This document shows, piece by piece, positions 1 to 8,634 of a DNA stretch of 64,000 nucleotides. Source of the DNA: Actinokineospora baliensis. GTDB taxonomy: Bacteria; Actinomycetota; Actinomycetes; Mycobacteriales; Pseudonocardiaceae. The stretch is from positions 5,072,001 to 5,136,000 of the forward strand of contig NZ_JAFBCK010000001.1 in NCBI RefSeq assembly GCF_016907695.1, given 5' to 3'. The translations under genes and the position numbers were made by a program. Each line of letters starts with the position of its first letter. The first letter of the stretch is position 1. The notes under the pieces are model-generated. The model was not told the DNA's origin and searched no databases. It was given only the letters and a program-made list of their open reading frames with translations.

Positions 1-1
1 G

Positions 2-643
2 TGGTTCGCGCTGCTGGGCGCGGCGGCCGCCTCCATCGCCGTCTACGCACTAGGCGCCGCGGGCCGCGCCGCCACCCCGGACCGCATGGTCCTCGCCGGG
101 GCGGCCCTCACCGCGGCCCTCAACGCCATCGTCGGCATCATCCTGGTGGTCGACGCCGCGACCTTCGACCGGTTCCGTTTCTGGGTCATCGGCTCCCTCG
201 CGGGCCGCGGCGTGGACGTGTTCCTGGAGGTCGCCCCGTTCATCGGAGCGGGCGTACTGGTCGCCCTCTGCCTCGGCCGCCCCCTCAACGCCCTCGCGCT
301 AGGCGACGAAACCGGCCAAGCCCTCGGCGTCCGCGTCAACCAAGTCCGCCTCACCGGCGCGATAGCCGTAACCCTCCTGTGCGGCGCAGCCACAGCCGCC
401 ATCGGCCCTGTTGTGTTCGTCGGCCTAGCGGTCCCACACATCGCCCGGCTCATCACCGGCCCCGACCACCGCTGGGTCCTGCCCTATGCGGCAGTCCTCG
501 CAGGCATCCTCCTGGTCGGCTCTGACGTCCTAGGCAGAGTGCTTGGCGCCCCAGGCGAACTACAAGTAGGAATCGTCACCGCGTTGTTGGGAGCTCCTGT
601 CTTCATCGCCCTAGCCCGTCGCCGCCGAATGGCCCACCTATGA
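2..643 (+). CDS. FecCD-family ferric-siderophore ABC permease (5' truncated)
   Basis: The reading frame is open from the window edge, so only about the last 213 codons are present. They encode a hydrophobic protein typical of the C-terminal half of BtuC/FecCD permeases. The visible family segment is ALGVRVNQVRL near the middle, followed by a membrane stretch containing GPVVFVGLAVPHIAR and the HR(W)VLPYAA block. These proteins form the membrane channel of importers for ferric siderophores or cobalamin. The last codon overlaps the next permease by ATGA, which is usual for heterodimeric FecC/FecD-type pairs. The binding protein and ATPase must lie outside the window. Family is certain; the siderophore cannot be named. 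Confidence 0.9.
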   Translation, partial: WFALLGAAAASIAVYALGAAGRAATPDRMVLAGAALTAALNAIVGIILVVDAATFDRFRFWVIGSLAGRGVDVFLEVAPFIGAGVLVALCLGRPLNALALGDETGQALGVRVNQVRLTGAIAVTLLCGAATAAIGPVVFVGLAVPHIARLITGPDHRWVLPYAAVLAGILLVGSDVLGRVLGAPGELQVGIVTALLGAPVFIALARRRRMAHL

Positions 644-1671
644 ACGCCCTCGTGATGCGAGTGGGCCCGTTGTCGGTGCGGCTGCACCGTCGGCCGCTGC
701 TCGTTGGTGCTGTCCTGTTTGTGGCGTTGGTGGTCGCGGCTGCCCTGAGCCTCACCACCGGCGACTACCCGGCGACCGTGTCCGACATCCTGCGGACCCT
801 GTTCGGCCAAGGCCCCCCTGGCCTGGAACTCGTGCTGAACCGCTTCCGCCTGCCCCGACTCCTCGTCGCCATCGGCGTAGGTGCCGCGCTGGGCGCCGCA
901 GGTGCGATCTTCCAGAGCGTGTCCCGCAACCCCCTGGGCAGCCCCGACGTCATCGGCTTCACCACCGGGTCCGCCACTGGCGCCATCCTCGTCCTCCTGA
1001 TCTACCGCGACGCCCAGATCAGCGTCGCCGCAGGCGCTGTCGTCGGCGGCCTGGTCTCCGCGGTCGCCGTCTACCTCCTCGCCTACCGCCGAGGCGTCCA
1101 AGGCTTCCGCCTGGTCCTGGTAGGCATCGGCATCAGCTCAATCCTCGCCGCCGTCAACTCGTACATGCTCAGCCGCGCCTCCATCCAGGAAGCCCGCCTG
1201 GCCCAACTGTGGCAACTAGGCAGCCTCAACGGCCGCACCTGGCAACAGGTCACCCCCCTCTGGACCTCTCTAGCCGTACTGCTCCCCCTGACCCTGCTCC
1301 TCTCCCGCCGCATGCCCATCCTCGCCATGGGCGACCCCACCGCGGCCGCCTTAGGCATCCCCCCAGAACGAACCCGCCTATCCCTAATCCTCACCGGCGT
1401 AGCCCTAACCGCCGTAGCCACCGCAGCGGCAGGCCCCATCAGCTTCATAGCCCTAGCCGCCCCCCAAATCGCGGCCCGCCTAACCCGCTCCCCAACCCCC
1501 GGCATCCTCCCCGCCACCCTCACCGGCGCCGTGCTGCTGGTAACAGCAGACCTAGCAGCCCAACGCTTGATCCCCTCCCTCCAACTCCCCGTAGGCCTAA
1601 CCACCGGCGCCACCGGCGGCGCCTACCTCATCTGGCTCCTGGCCACACAGCTGCGCAAGTCCTCTACTTAA
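640..1671 (+). CDS. FecCD-family ferric-siderophore ABC permease, second subunit
   Basis: This 343-aa integral membrane protein has about nine hydrophobic segments. It carries the family blocks NRFRLPRLLVAIGVGAALG at about residues 66-84, SRNPLGSPDVIGFTTGS at about 94-110, and GPISFIALAAPQIARRL-like sequence near residue 270. It is the second permease of the importer and is translationally coupled to the first (ATGA overlap at 640-643). Length matches full FecCD permeases (330-350 aa). The gene uses a rare TTA leucine codon near 1351. Its stop overlaps the convergent pentapeptide gene by 8 nt. No ATPase follows, so that subunit is encoded elsewhere or upstream. Confidence 0.92.
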   Translation: MNALVMRVGPLSVRLHRRPLLVGAVLFVALVVAAALSLTTGDYPATVSDILRTLFGQGPPGLELVLNRFRLPRLLVAIGVGAALGAAGAIFQSVSRNPLGSPDVIGFTTGSATGAILVLLIYRDAQISVAAGAVVGGLVSAVAVYLLAYRRGVQGFRLVLVGIGISSILAAVNSYMLSRASIQEARLAQLWQLGSLNGRTWQQVTPLWTSLAVLLPLTLLLSRRMPILAMGDPTAAALGIPPERTRLSLILTGVALTAVATAAAGPISFIALAAPQIAARLTRSPTPGILPATLTGAVLLVTADLAAQRLIPSLQLPVGLTTGATGGAYLIWLLATQLRKSST

Positions 1672-2860
1672 AGGGATCTTCATCTGGCGACGGAGTCAGG
1701 AGCGGCGCCACCTGTGGTGGCACACCTTGGGCGAAGCGGGTTTCCTCGAACTTGATCAGGGGCATTATCGGGCCAAGGCGAAATCTATCCGGCAATCCCA
1801 ACTTGGCAGGCCACGGGTCGTCAGAGAAGCGAGAATTATCAAAGTTTACTCGGCCAGCGAACGAGGCCTTCGTGAAGTCAACTACGCCCGACCAGCCTTT
1901 ACCCGTGAACCGTACTTGCTGAAAGTTCGCCTCGCGACAGAAGTTGGCACTTCTGAACGAAACTTTCCCCCCGAACCTGGTCGCGTCAAACCATGCCATT
2001 GCGTTGAAGGTGGCGTCGTTGAACCAGGCGTGGCTGGCGAATGTGGCCCTGTAGAACAGGGCGGCGCCAATGAATCTGGTGGCGCGAAAGTCGACGAACC
2101 CATCGAACGTGACCCCGAAGAAAGTCGACGTGCCAATGAAAGTAGCGCCACCGAAGCGGGCGCTACGGACGTGGCAGTGGTCCATGTCGAAGCCGTTCAA
2201 GGTGGCGTCGGTCAGGTCGAGATCGATGTTGGGCCAGAACGTGCGGTTGGTGCGACGCAGGTGTCGGGTCAGGATGCGTTGAGCAGTGAGCCGCACCTCG
2301 CGTTCCTGCCGTTGCTCCTGCTCGACTTCGCGTGGACTGGTGGCCGACAGTGGTGCAGCGGGCCGGGTCCTCGCTGGTCGTAGTGGTGCGCGAAGGCCTG
2401 AGAGCCTGCGACTACCGGCTTTGTCGGGTGGTGGGGTGAAGGGTGCGCGGAGGTACGCGCAGAGCACATCGACGACGGTTTGGCGGTGGCTGGGGTTGTC
2501 CTGCGCTACCCGCTCCAAGGCGTACAGGGCTCCATGCCGTACTGCAGCTTTGTCCGAGCCGAGTTGTTCAACTGCCTTGACGTACAGCTCCGTCAAGCGC
2601 CGTTCACCGGCGTCGTGCTCGGTGGACCACTGCCGCCGCCAGGCCAGGACCAGGGTCATCACCGCGCCGGTTCCCGCGCCGATGGCCAAGGCGGTGCGGA
2701 TCATCTCCAACCGCCCTGTGGACGTCGACACGTCCAACACGCGCGAGAGCACCATCACCGCAGCCACTGCCGCGGCCACGACTGGCACCACGATCACCAC
2801 CACTGGCCGCCACCAACCCGGACCGCGCCGCGAGTTCGCCACCCGAAGATCATCGCGCAA
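1664..2860 (-). CDS. membrane-anchored pentapeptide-repeat protein
   Basis: The 398-aa protein begins with two hydrophobic segments (about residues 18-40 and 54-74), then a basic linker and a short helical region resembling the KAVEQLGSDKAAVRHGALYALERVAQD block seen in many actinobacterial pentapeptide proteins (about 92-118). From about residue 215 there are repeated A(D/N/F)LXX-type units with Phe at the central position (for example ATFIGTSTFFGVTFDGFVDF), which fold as a right-handed quadrilateral beta-helix. The role is unknown; an interaction scaffold at the membrane is likely. The start is uncertain: the longest frame opens with TTG without a clear ribosome site, and a GTG at 2842 is an alternative. 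It overlaps the convergent permease by 8 nt. Confidence 0.8.
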   Translation of the reverse strand: MRDDLRVANSRRGPGWWRPVVVIVVPVVAAAVAAVMVLSRVLDVSTSTGRLEMIRTALAIGAGTGAVMTLVLAWRRQWSTEHDAGERRLTELYVKAVEQLGSDKAAVRHGALYALERVAQDNPSHRQTVVDVLCAYLRAPFTPPPDKAGSRRLSGLRAPLRPARTRPAAPLSATSPREVEQEQRQEREVRLTAQRILTRHLRRTNRTFWPNIDLDLTDATLNGFDMDHCHVRSARFGGATFIGTSTFFGVTFDGFVDFRATRFIGAALFYRATFASHAWFNDATFNAMAWFDATRFGGKVSFRSANFCREANFQQVRFTGKGWSGVVDFTKASFAGRVNFDNSRFSDDPWPAKLGLPDRFRLGPIMPLIKFEETRFAQGVPPQVAPLLTPSPDEDPFK

Positions 2861-2876
2861 CGCGGACTAGTGCGGT

Positions 2877-2907
2877 CGCGGGGTGGGCCGAAGGGGCCCA
2901 CCCCGCG
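2877..2907 (-). terminator. 13-bp stem-loop after the 35-aa peptide gene
   Basis: Arms at 2877-2889 and 2895-2907 are perfectly complementary over 13 bp (CGCGGGGTGGGCC) with a 5-nt loop. The hairpin lies 6 nt after the stop codon of the minus-strand small gene 2914-3021 and before the start of the pentapeptide gene, so it probably ends transcription of the small gene. There is no U-tract, as is common in actinomycetes. Confidence 0.7.
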
Positions 2908-2913
2908 TCGTTG

Positions 2914-3021
2914 TCAGCGGATGAGGAGTTGGATGAGTTGGCCGATCACGAACAGGACCACCGTCAAGGCGTTGGACGATCGGCGGTCGCGGCGTCTGGG
3001 GTTGATGCGCTGCTTGGGCAT
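2914..3021 (-). CDS. 35-aa basic/hydrophobic membrane peptide
   Basis: This short frame encodes 35 residues in two halves. The first 16 are strongly basic (MPKQRINPRRRDRRSS). The rest is a single hydrophobic stretch (ALTVVLFVIGQLIQLLIR), so it looks like a one-pass, N-in membrane peptide. It is preceded by an excellent ribosome site (GAGGGAG, 7 nt before ATG) and followed by a 13-bp terminator hairpin at 2877-2907, both of which argue that it is a real gene. It lies about 165 nt downstream of the stop of the large membrane NACHT protein on the same strand. I do not recognise a family. A partner of the NACHT protein or a toxin-like membrane peptide are possibilities, and both are inference. 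Confidence 0.6.
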   Translation of the reverse strand: MPKQRINPRRRDRRSSNALTVVLFVIGQLIQLLIR

Positions 3022-3185
3022 GGGGTACTCCCTCTCGAACCGGTGGGCGGCGTGGCTATTGCGCGAACACGGTTCGACTAGCTGAAGGGTCTGCTCAGGC
3101 CCTCGCCCGGGAGCGGGCTTCAACGTGACATTCACCGAGTATCCCGTCGGCGGATCGGTTGGTACAGCGGATTTCTCGGCACGGA

Positions 3186-6100
3186 CTACGGGGAGATGGT
3201 GATGCGCAGGCCGAGTTCGAAGACCACGTCGTCGGGGGGTGGGGTGTTGGTGGCGGCGATGACCACGGGGAGTCGGTAGGCGTGGACGAGGTCGTTGATC
3301 ATGCCTGCCAGGCGGAAGCGGGTGGGGTGGGGGAGGGTGTCGAAGTCGTCCAGGAGGAGGGCTATCGCGCGGGTGGTCAGCCAGTGGCGGGCGGTTTCGG
3401 GGGTGGTGTTGAACTCCGCGGCGGCCTGGGTGGCGAGCCAGGTCAGGAGGGGGCGTTGGCCTGGGGGTTCGGTCCAGGTAGCGGCGGAGAGCAGGAGGGG
3501 GGTGGGGTGGGTGAGGGTGGCCGCGAGGTGGTGCAGGACGGTGGTGCGGCCGGAGTTCGGGGGGCCGACGATGGCGAGGGAGCCGTGTTGGGCCAGGAGG
3601 TCGGGGATGTCCTCCGACGAGACCCCGCCCTCCTTGGTCCACAGTGGAGTGTGGAAGTCCGGCGGGGCGGGAGTGGTTCGGGGCGGTGGGAGGTCGGGGC
3701 TCGCGGTCGCGGGGCCGTCGGCTGGGTCGGTGGCGGCGAAGTGGTCTCGGACCTCTGGGGTGGCGAACAGCTTGCCGCGCATGATGTCCCGGTCCTGGGC
3801 TTGGCGGCGGAAGCGGCGTCGGCGCCTGGGCAGGAGGCCGAACCAGCGGTGCTCGGCGATGACGATCCTCTCGTTGAGAGGATCCAGGACGATGCCGATG
3901 GCGATGGCCAGAGCGGGCACCGCGAACGTGCCGCACACCGCACCGACCAGGACCCAGGGCGTGATCTGGTGGGTTCCGGGCGGTGCGACGGTGAGGACGC
4001 AGACCGCCAGCCCGGTCATCGCGGCGGCGAGCAGCAGGGTCGCTCGTCGCACTGGGCCGGGTCGCCGGATCGATGACCACCGGCTTCGGCCGTAGCCCGC
4101 GTTGGACGTGACCAGATCGCTGATGACCGCGGCGGCCAGTGTCGTGAGCAGGCCGACAGCGGCGCCGACCGCGAGTTCTCGCGCCACCTCCGGTCGCCAC
4201 GCGGCAGCCGCCAAACCGGTCCCCACCAGCAGGTTGACGAGTTTGCCGACGGCGGTCGCCCGCATCAGGGCACCCACACACGCCGCGAAGGCGACCGCGG
4301 ACAGGATCCAGGCGGCAGCCGAGCCCGGTGTCGACTCGATGATCCACCGGTTCGCCGCGGCGAGCCCCGTGCCCGCGAGCGCGCCGACCGCGACCGGTGC
4401 GATCACCTCGACCACGCGCATCCACGCGGGCCGCTGCGGTAGGTCGATCACGTAGCCGAACTGGGCCACACCTATCAGGAGCGCCATGGTCGCGGCGGGC
4501 AGCGCCAACACCGCCGTCGCGATGCCCACGGCCGATCCGAACAGGGTGACCGCCTGCCAGACAACGCCGACCACGACAAGGGTGGCGATCACGAGGGGCA
4601 GTGCCGTCCGACCTATCGCCGCACGGACCGCTCTGTGCTGCGCCCACAGGTCGCGCGGGACTCGGCCAGGGGAGTCCCCGTCGCGCTGCGCGCGGGCGAT
4701 GTAGGAGAGGTAGCGCGCGGTTCGGGGCGTGATCCACGGGTCGTCCGGGTCGAACCGACTCGGCTCCACGGCAGTGGGGACGTCCACCTCAGGCGGCTCG
4801 GGGTCCGGCTCTGGTTGGGGTTGCGGTTCTTCGGCGGCCCGGGTGCTGGAGACCAGGCCACCGGAGCGGTCGAAGCGGGTCACCGACAGGTGCGGCAACT
4901 CGGGGGCCTTCGGCGTGGTCGACACCAGCACCACGGGGGTGCCGGGCGCGTTCGCCACGATGACCCCGATCAGCGTGTTGAAGATCAAGTCCAGGTTGGG
5001 TTCGCGCTGCTCGACCGCGACCACCACCCTGCCGTCGTGCAGCCAGCGGACGGCGTCGAGCGGATCCACCCCGTAGCGCCGCCTCCACTGGCCCGTGAAC
5101 TGGGCCAGGCCCGGGTCCCACACCGCGAACGGGTCTTCCTTGTCGGCCTTGAGTTCGGCCACGGTGAGCACGGCCCGGAGCGGGAGCACGGTACCGCGGT
5201 CGAGCAGGGCGGCGGTCAGTCCACTCAGGACCTCGGAGGGGAAGCCCGTGAGCAAGACGACCTCGTCCGCGGCGGCGTCGATCGCGGCGAGCGCCGTCGC
5301 GGTGTCCTCGGCCGGGCGGACACCGTCGATGGCTCGGACCCGGCGTGCGGCCTCCGCCCAGCGGGACTCGGCCTCGGCCCGCGCCGTCGCTCCCAGCGGC
5401 GGGAGCCCGTTCGCGGGATTGATCGCCGCTAGGTGCTCGGTGAACAACAGGTGCGGGAAGGTGTGGGTAGCCCCGCCGCGGAGCAGGCCGTGGCTCGCCG
5501 CCTCCCGCAAGAAGCGTCGAGTGCGCCACGGCAGGAGCCCGGTGCACAACGCCGTGATCCGGTACACGAACCGCCAGAACCCGCCGGCCTGCACTACCGC
5601 CAGCAGGAACCCCATCGGAACGCCGATCGCGAGGCCGCAGAACACGCCGAGCGTGGTCGACCACGTGTCGTCGCCGCCGGGGACGAAGACCAGGGCGCCC
5701 AGCCCCACCGCCCAGGCGAGGGCGATCTGCGTCGGGACGCCGGTGAGCGGACGGGCCGCGTCGGGGGCCCTGCTGGAGCTGTCCGGTGTGAGCGCGGTGA
5801 TCAGGAACCCGGTCGCCGCACCGGCGCCGAAACCCGCGGTCCACGACGGCGACAGCTCGCGCAGGGCGAGCACCTGCGCGGCGACCGCACCGGCGGTGCC
5901 GACGAGGAGCGACCAGCGGACCCAGCGGCGGTCGCCGGCGAGCAACGCGGCGAAACCCCCGATGACCGAGGTGGCCACCGCGGGGAACAGCCACGGCTCG
6001 GCCGCGCCACCCAGAGCCGCCAGCGCTCGGCCCACCAGGTACGGCAACAGACCGACCAGCGCGCCGAGCACGAGGCAGATCGCCGCGCCACCGAGTTGCC

Positions 6101-7496
6101 CGCGCAGGGAGCGCGGGGCCTCGAGGGTGGTCGAGGGAATCCGGCCGGTCGTGATGGAGACCAAGATCGCTGCCACCACACCCAGCGCCGACAGGGGGAC
6201 CAAGACCGCGAAGAACCCGCCCGCGGCCACCGCGGGGTACATCCCCGTGACGAAGGTGCCCGCCAGCAGGTACGGGTGGAAGAGGTGGTGGAATCCGGCG
6301 ATGACCTCGTCGGGCATCCGCGCGTCGCGCTGGCGGTGGGCGGTGGCCAGGTCGACTTGGGCGCCGCCGAGGCTGCGTGCGATTCTCGCCAGGGTCGCGA
6401 GGTAGCGGACCGTGCGGACGGGGTCGCGGCGGGTGCGCCACCGGCCGAGGAGTTCGGCGAGGTAGCCGTCGAGCAGCAGCCGCCGGGTCTGCTCCACGGT
6501 GGTGTCGGGCGCGTCGCGCAGGGCCACTGTCGCCACGCTGAGCCACAGCGGGGTGGTGACCAGGTCCCACAGGTCCTCGTGCCGGTCGAGCACGGCCCGC
6601 AGCCCCTGCGCCGCCGGGTCGGCGGCGATGTGCCGTTCGACCTGGTCGCGGGTCAGCGGCGCGATCGAGACGGTCTGGTCGACGCGCAGACCGCCGGGGT
6701 ACCCGTCGGCGCGGCTGGTGAGCGCGATCGGCGGCTGGGGGCTCTCGTCCAGCATGAGGTTGATCGACCGCACGCACCGCCGCCGGTGCTCCGCGGGCAC
6801 TTCGTCGAGCCCGTCCAGCAGGAGCACGATCCCGCGTTGGGACAGCCACGCCGACGTCACCGCCTCGGGGATCCGGTAGAGGTCCCGCACCCTGCGCGGC
6901 AGCCACCTGGCGAGGCTCTCCACGGGCGCTGGCTCCTCAGCCCGCTTCAGCAGGGACCGCAGCCGTGACCAGCGCTGTCTGGCGGGCCGCCACGCGGCGA
7001 GCGAGACGAAGACCGGCACCGGTTCGTCCGGGTCGGCCTCGGCCTTCGCGAGCAGCTCCGACCCCAACCTGAGCAGCGAAGTCGTCTTGCCCGCGCCCGC
7101 CGCCCCGAGCACCACCAACGACTCGCCCTCGTCGAACGCCTCACCGATAGACCGGTCACCCACGTCGAGCCGAACGGGCAGGTCGGCCAGGACCCCCATG
7201 AGCTGCTGGTCCACCTGCGTCCGCACCCGCGCCAACGCCCGCCGCCGATCCCGAGCCGACGCCGCGCCGCCGTCGGTCCGGGATCGCCGCTGGTCCCCGA
7301 ACCACAGGGCCAACTGGACCGACGCCAACCCGACACCCGCGGCCACCAGCCAAGGCCATGCCTGCGGCCCGTCCCCGGTCGCGATGTTGGTCAACACCCC
7401 CACGACGACCGTGAGCACCGACCCCACGACAACTGCGGCCCCACCCCGCCGCCACGCCCCTGGCTCCCGCCCACCCGCCACGCCCAAAGATCGCAC
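3186..7496 (-). CDS. multi-spanning membrane STAND NTPase with N-terminal NACHT and a second C-terminal P-loop
   Basis: The 1436-aa protein starts with two membrane segments (about residues 20-38 and 47-66). A NACHT domain follows: Walker A GAAGAGKTT at 131-139, Walker B LLLDGLDEVP at about 225-234, and sensor region IALTSRADGYPGG. Next come a block of about six membrane segments (roughly 385-640), a soluble region, and a second membrane block (roughly 945-1190). Near the end is a second nucleotide-binding module: Walker A GPPNSGRTT at 1311-1319, Walker B LLLDDFDTLP at about 1380-1389, and sensor-like PVVIAATN. The protein stops about 20 residues after this, so the second module lacks the usual winged-helix and repeat regions. 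NACHT STAND proteins are signal-transducing switches, and some are antiphage; the function here is unknown. Confidence 0.8.
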   Translation of the reverse strand: MRSLGVAGGREPGAWRRGGAAVVVGSVLTVVVGVLTNIATGDGPQAWPWLVAAGVGLASVQLALWFGDQRRSRTDGGAASARDRRRALARVRTQVDQQLMGVLADLPVRLDVGDRSIGEAFDEGESLVVLGAAGAGKTTSLLRLGSELLAKAEADPDEPVPVFVSLAAWRPARQRWSRLRSLLKRAEEPAPVESLARWLPRRVRDLYRIPEAVTSAWLSQRGIVLLLDGLDEVPAEHRRRCVRSINLMLDESPQPPIALTSRADGYPGGLRVDQTVSIAPLTRDQVERHIAADPAAQGLRAVLDRHEDLWDLVTTPLWLSVATVALRDAPDTTVEQTRRLLLDGYLAELLGRWRTRRDPVRTVRYLATLARIARSLGGAQVDLATAHRQRDARMPDEVIAGFHHLFHPYLLAGTFVTGMYPAVAAGGFFAVLVPLSALGVVAAILVSITTGRIPSTTLEAPRSLRGQLGGAAICLVLGALVGLLPYLVGRALAALGGAAEPWLFPAVATSVIGGFAALLAGDRRWVRWSLLVGTAGAVAAQVLALRELSPSWTAGFGAGAATGFLITALTPDSSSRAPDAARPLTGVPTQIALAWAVGLGALVFVPGGDDTWSTTLGVFCGLAIGVPMGFLLAVVQAGGFWRFVYRITALCTGLLPWRTRRFLREAASHGLLRGGATHTFPHLLFTEHLAAINPANGLPPLGATARAEAESRWAEAARRVRAIDGVRPAEDTATALAAIDAAADEVVLLTGFPSEVLSGLTAALLDRGTVLPLRAVLTVAELKADKEDPFAVWDPGLAQFTGQWRRRYGVDPLDAVRWLHDGRVVVAVEQREPNLDLIFNTLIGVIVANAPGTPVVLVSTTPKAPELPHLSVTRFDRSGGLVSSTRAAEEPQPQPEPDPEPPEVDVPTAVEPSRFDPDDPWITPRTARYLSYIARAQRDGDSPGRVPRDLWAQHRAVRAAIGRTALPLVIATLVVVGVVWQAVTLFGSAVGIATAVLALPAATMALLIGVAQFGYVIDLPQRPAWMRVVEVIAPVAVGALAGTGLAAANRWIIESTPGSAAAWILSAVAFAACVGALMRATAVGKLVNLLVGTGLAAAAWRPEVARELAVGAAVGLLTTLAAAVISDLVTSNAGYGRSRWSSIRRPGPVRRATLLLAAAMTGLAVCVLTVAPPGTHQITPWVLVGAVCGTFAVPALAIAIGIVLDPLNERIVIAEHRWFGLLPRRRRRFRRQAQDRDIMRGKLFATPEVRDHFAATDPADGPATASPDLPPPRTTPAPPDFHTPLWTKEGGVSSEDIPDLLAQHGSLAIVGPPNSGRTTVLHHLAATLTHPTPLLLSAATWTEPPGQRPLLTWLATQAAAEFNTTPETARHWLTTRAIALLLDDFDTLPHPTRFRLAGMINDLVHAYRLPVVIAATNTPPPDDVVFELGLRITISP

Positions 7497-7522
7497 ACGG
7501 GATGGCCTGTTTCCAGCCGAGT

Positions 7523-7686
7523 TAGTGGCGCGGCCCAGAAGGTTGACAGGGTCTCGACCTGCCCACGACGTCCCTGGCTGCGTTGCCGAAACGACCGAGT
7601 ACGCCCAGTACGAGGCCGTTCCGGCGCCTTGCCAGGAACGCCGTGGACAGGCCGATACCCCACCAACCCTCTGGGTCGCGCCACTA
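7523..7686. repeat. 164-bp imperfect inverted repeat (MITE-like or structured leader)
   Basis: Two arms of about 80 nt (7523-7602 and 7608-7686) are inverted copies matching at about three quarters of positions with a single-base gap, around a 5-nt centre. The outer 10 bp (TAGTGGCGCG) are identical, and a TA dinucleotide ends each arm, as for elements that duplicate TA. It occupies nearly the whole gap between the divergent NACHT (start 7496) and AraC (start 7697) genes. Most arm mismatches are A/G or C/T changes that become G-U pairs in minus-strand RNA, so a structured 5' leader of the NACHT mRNA is an alternative. It contains no ORF that I can support. Confidence 0.7.
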
Positions 7687-7696
7687 GCCTCGGACC

Positions 7697-8575
7697 ATGG
7701 TGTTCGATCCCGTCCGGTTCGACCTGCAGGGGTTTGCCGGGTTTGAGATGGAGCGGTATGTGCGGCGGACGTTCTGCAGTTGGGAGGAGGTGGGGTGGCG
7801 GTCGTTGATGGTGCAGCGGTTCGAGCACGTTCCGGTGGTCGAGGGGATGGTGTTGCCGGGGACGGCGGCGTTGCACGTAGTGGTTCCGGTGTCGGGGCGG
7901 GCGGAGATGGTGACCCGGTCCGGCGGGCGGGGGGTGCGGCAGTCGTGGGTGCCTGGTAGGCCGTTGTTGAGTGTGCCGGGGGAGTCGAGTGTTCGGGGGT
8001 ATCGCGGCACCGGGAGGCTGGTGAGCGTTCAGGTGCACATCCCGCGCGACACCGTCGACGCGGTCGCGGCGCGGTTGGGCGGAGTTGTGGATTACGAAGC
8101 CATGGCGGCTGCCGTTGTCGATGACCGGGTGGTCGCGGAGACGGCCCGAGCCCTCGCTGATCCGGGCGCGGCGAATGATCTCTATGCCGAGTCCGCCGCC
8201 GCTTTCCTGGCTACGCACCTGCTCACCCGGCACCGCCCTCAGCGCGCGATCCCGGTCAGGGAGGACACCCGGGTGCGTGCGGTCATCGCGGTCATGCGCG
8301 AACGGCTGGCCGACCCGATCACGCTGGCGGACCTCGGTGATCACGTGCACCTGTCGGTCTTCCACCTGGTCCGGGTGTTCCGGGCCGCGACGGGGGAGAC
8401 ACCGCACCGGTACCTGACCCGGTTGCGGATCGAGGAGGCGAGGCGGCTCCTGCGCGACACCGATCTCGCGTTGGCCCAGATCGCCACGCGGTGCGGGTTC
8501 GCGAGTCCTGGTGCGCTGTCGACGGCCTTCGTGCGGCACGTCGGCGTTAGGCCGTCGGTGTACCGCAACTTCTGA
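7697..8575 (+). CDS. AraC-family transcriptional regulator
   Basis: The 292-aa protein has an N-terminal cupin-like sensing domain of about 180 residues and a C-terminal pair of helix-turn-helix motifs. The first recognition region is ITLADLGDHVHLSVFHLVRVFR and the second is LAQIATRCGFASPGALSTAF, ending in the standard GVRPSVYR. Regulators of this build bind a small effector and control nearby genes. No target is obvious; the divergent NACHT gene and the downstream SRPBCC gene are candidates. The ATG is only 10 nt from the end of the inverted repeat and has no clear ribosome site, so the start or a leaderless message is uncertain. Confidence 0.88.
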   Translation: MVFDPVRFDLQGFAGFEMERYVRRTFCSWEEVGWRSLMVQRFEHVPVVEGMVLPGTAALHVVVPVSGRAEMVTRSGGRGVRQSWVPGRPLLSVPGESSVRGYRGTGRLVSVQVHIPRDTVDAVAARLGGVVDYEAMAAAVVDDRVVAETARALADPGAANDLYAESAAAFLATHLLTRHRPQRAIPVREDTRVRAVIAVMRERLADPITLADLGDHVHLSVFHLVRVFRAATGETPHRYLTRLRIEEARRLLRDTDLALAQIATRCGFASPGALSTAFVRHVGVRPSVYRNF

Positions 8576-8634
8576 CCGGTGCACCGCTATCGCGCGCATG
8601 GGTTCCGCGACACCGCCGCCCTAGCGTTCGGCTC

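Noticed and set aside
2914..4737. 607-aa minus-strand open frame
   Set aside because: It is a shadow of the NACHT gene with Arg/Pro-rich translation. Only its last 35 codons (2914-3021), which have their own ribosome site, are supported.
4789..6968. Long open frames (705 aa and 511 aa) on both strands
   Set aside because: They overlap the NACHT gene out of frame, and their Arg/Pro/Gly-rich composition is typical of GC-rich shadow frames.
7697..8575. Treating the 7523-7686 hairpin as a transcription terminator
   Set aside because: It lies between divergent gene starts, not after a gene end, and has 80-nt imperfect arms, so a terminator role is unlikely.
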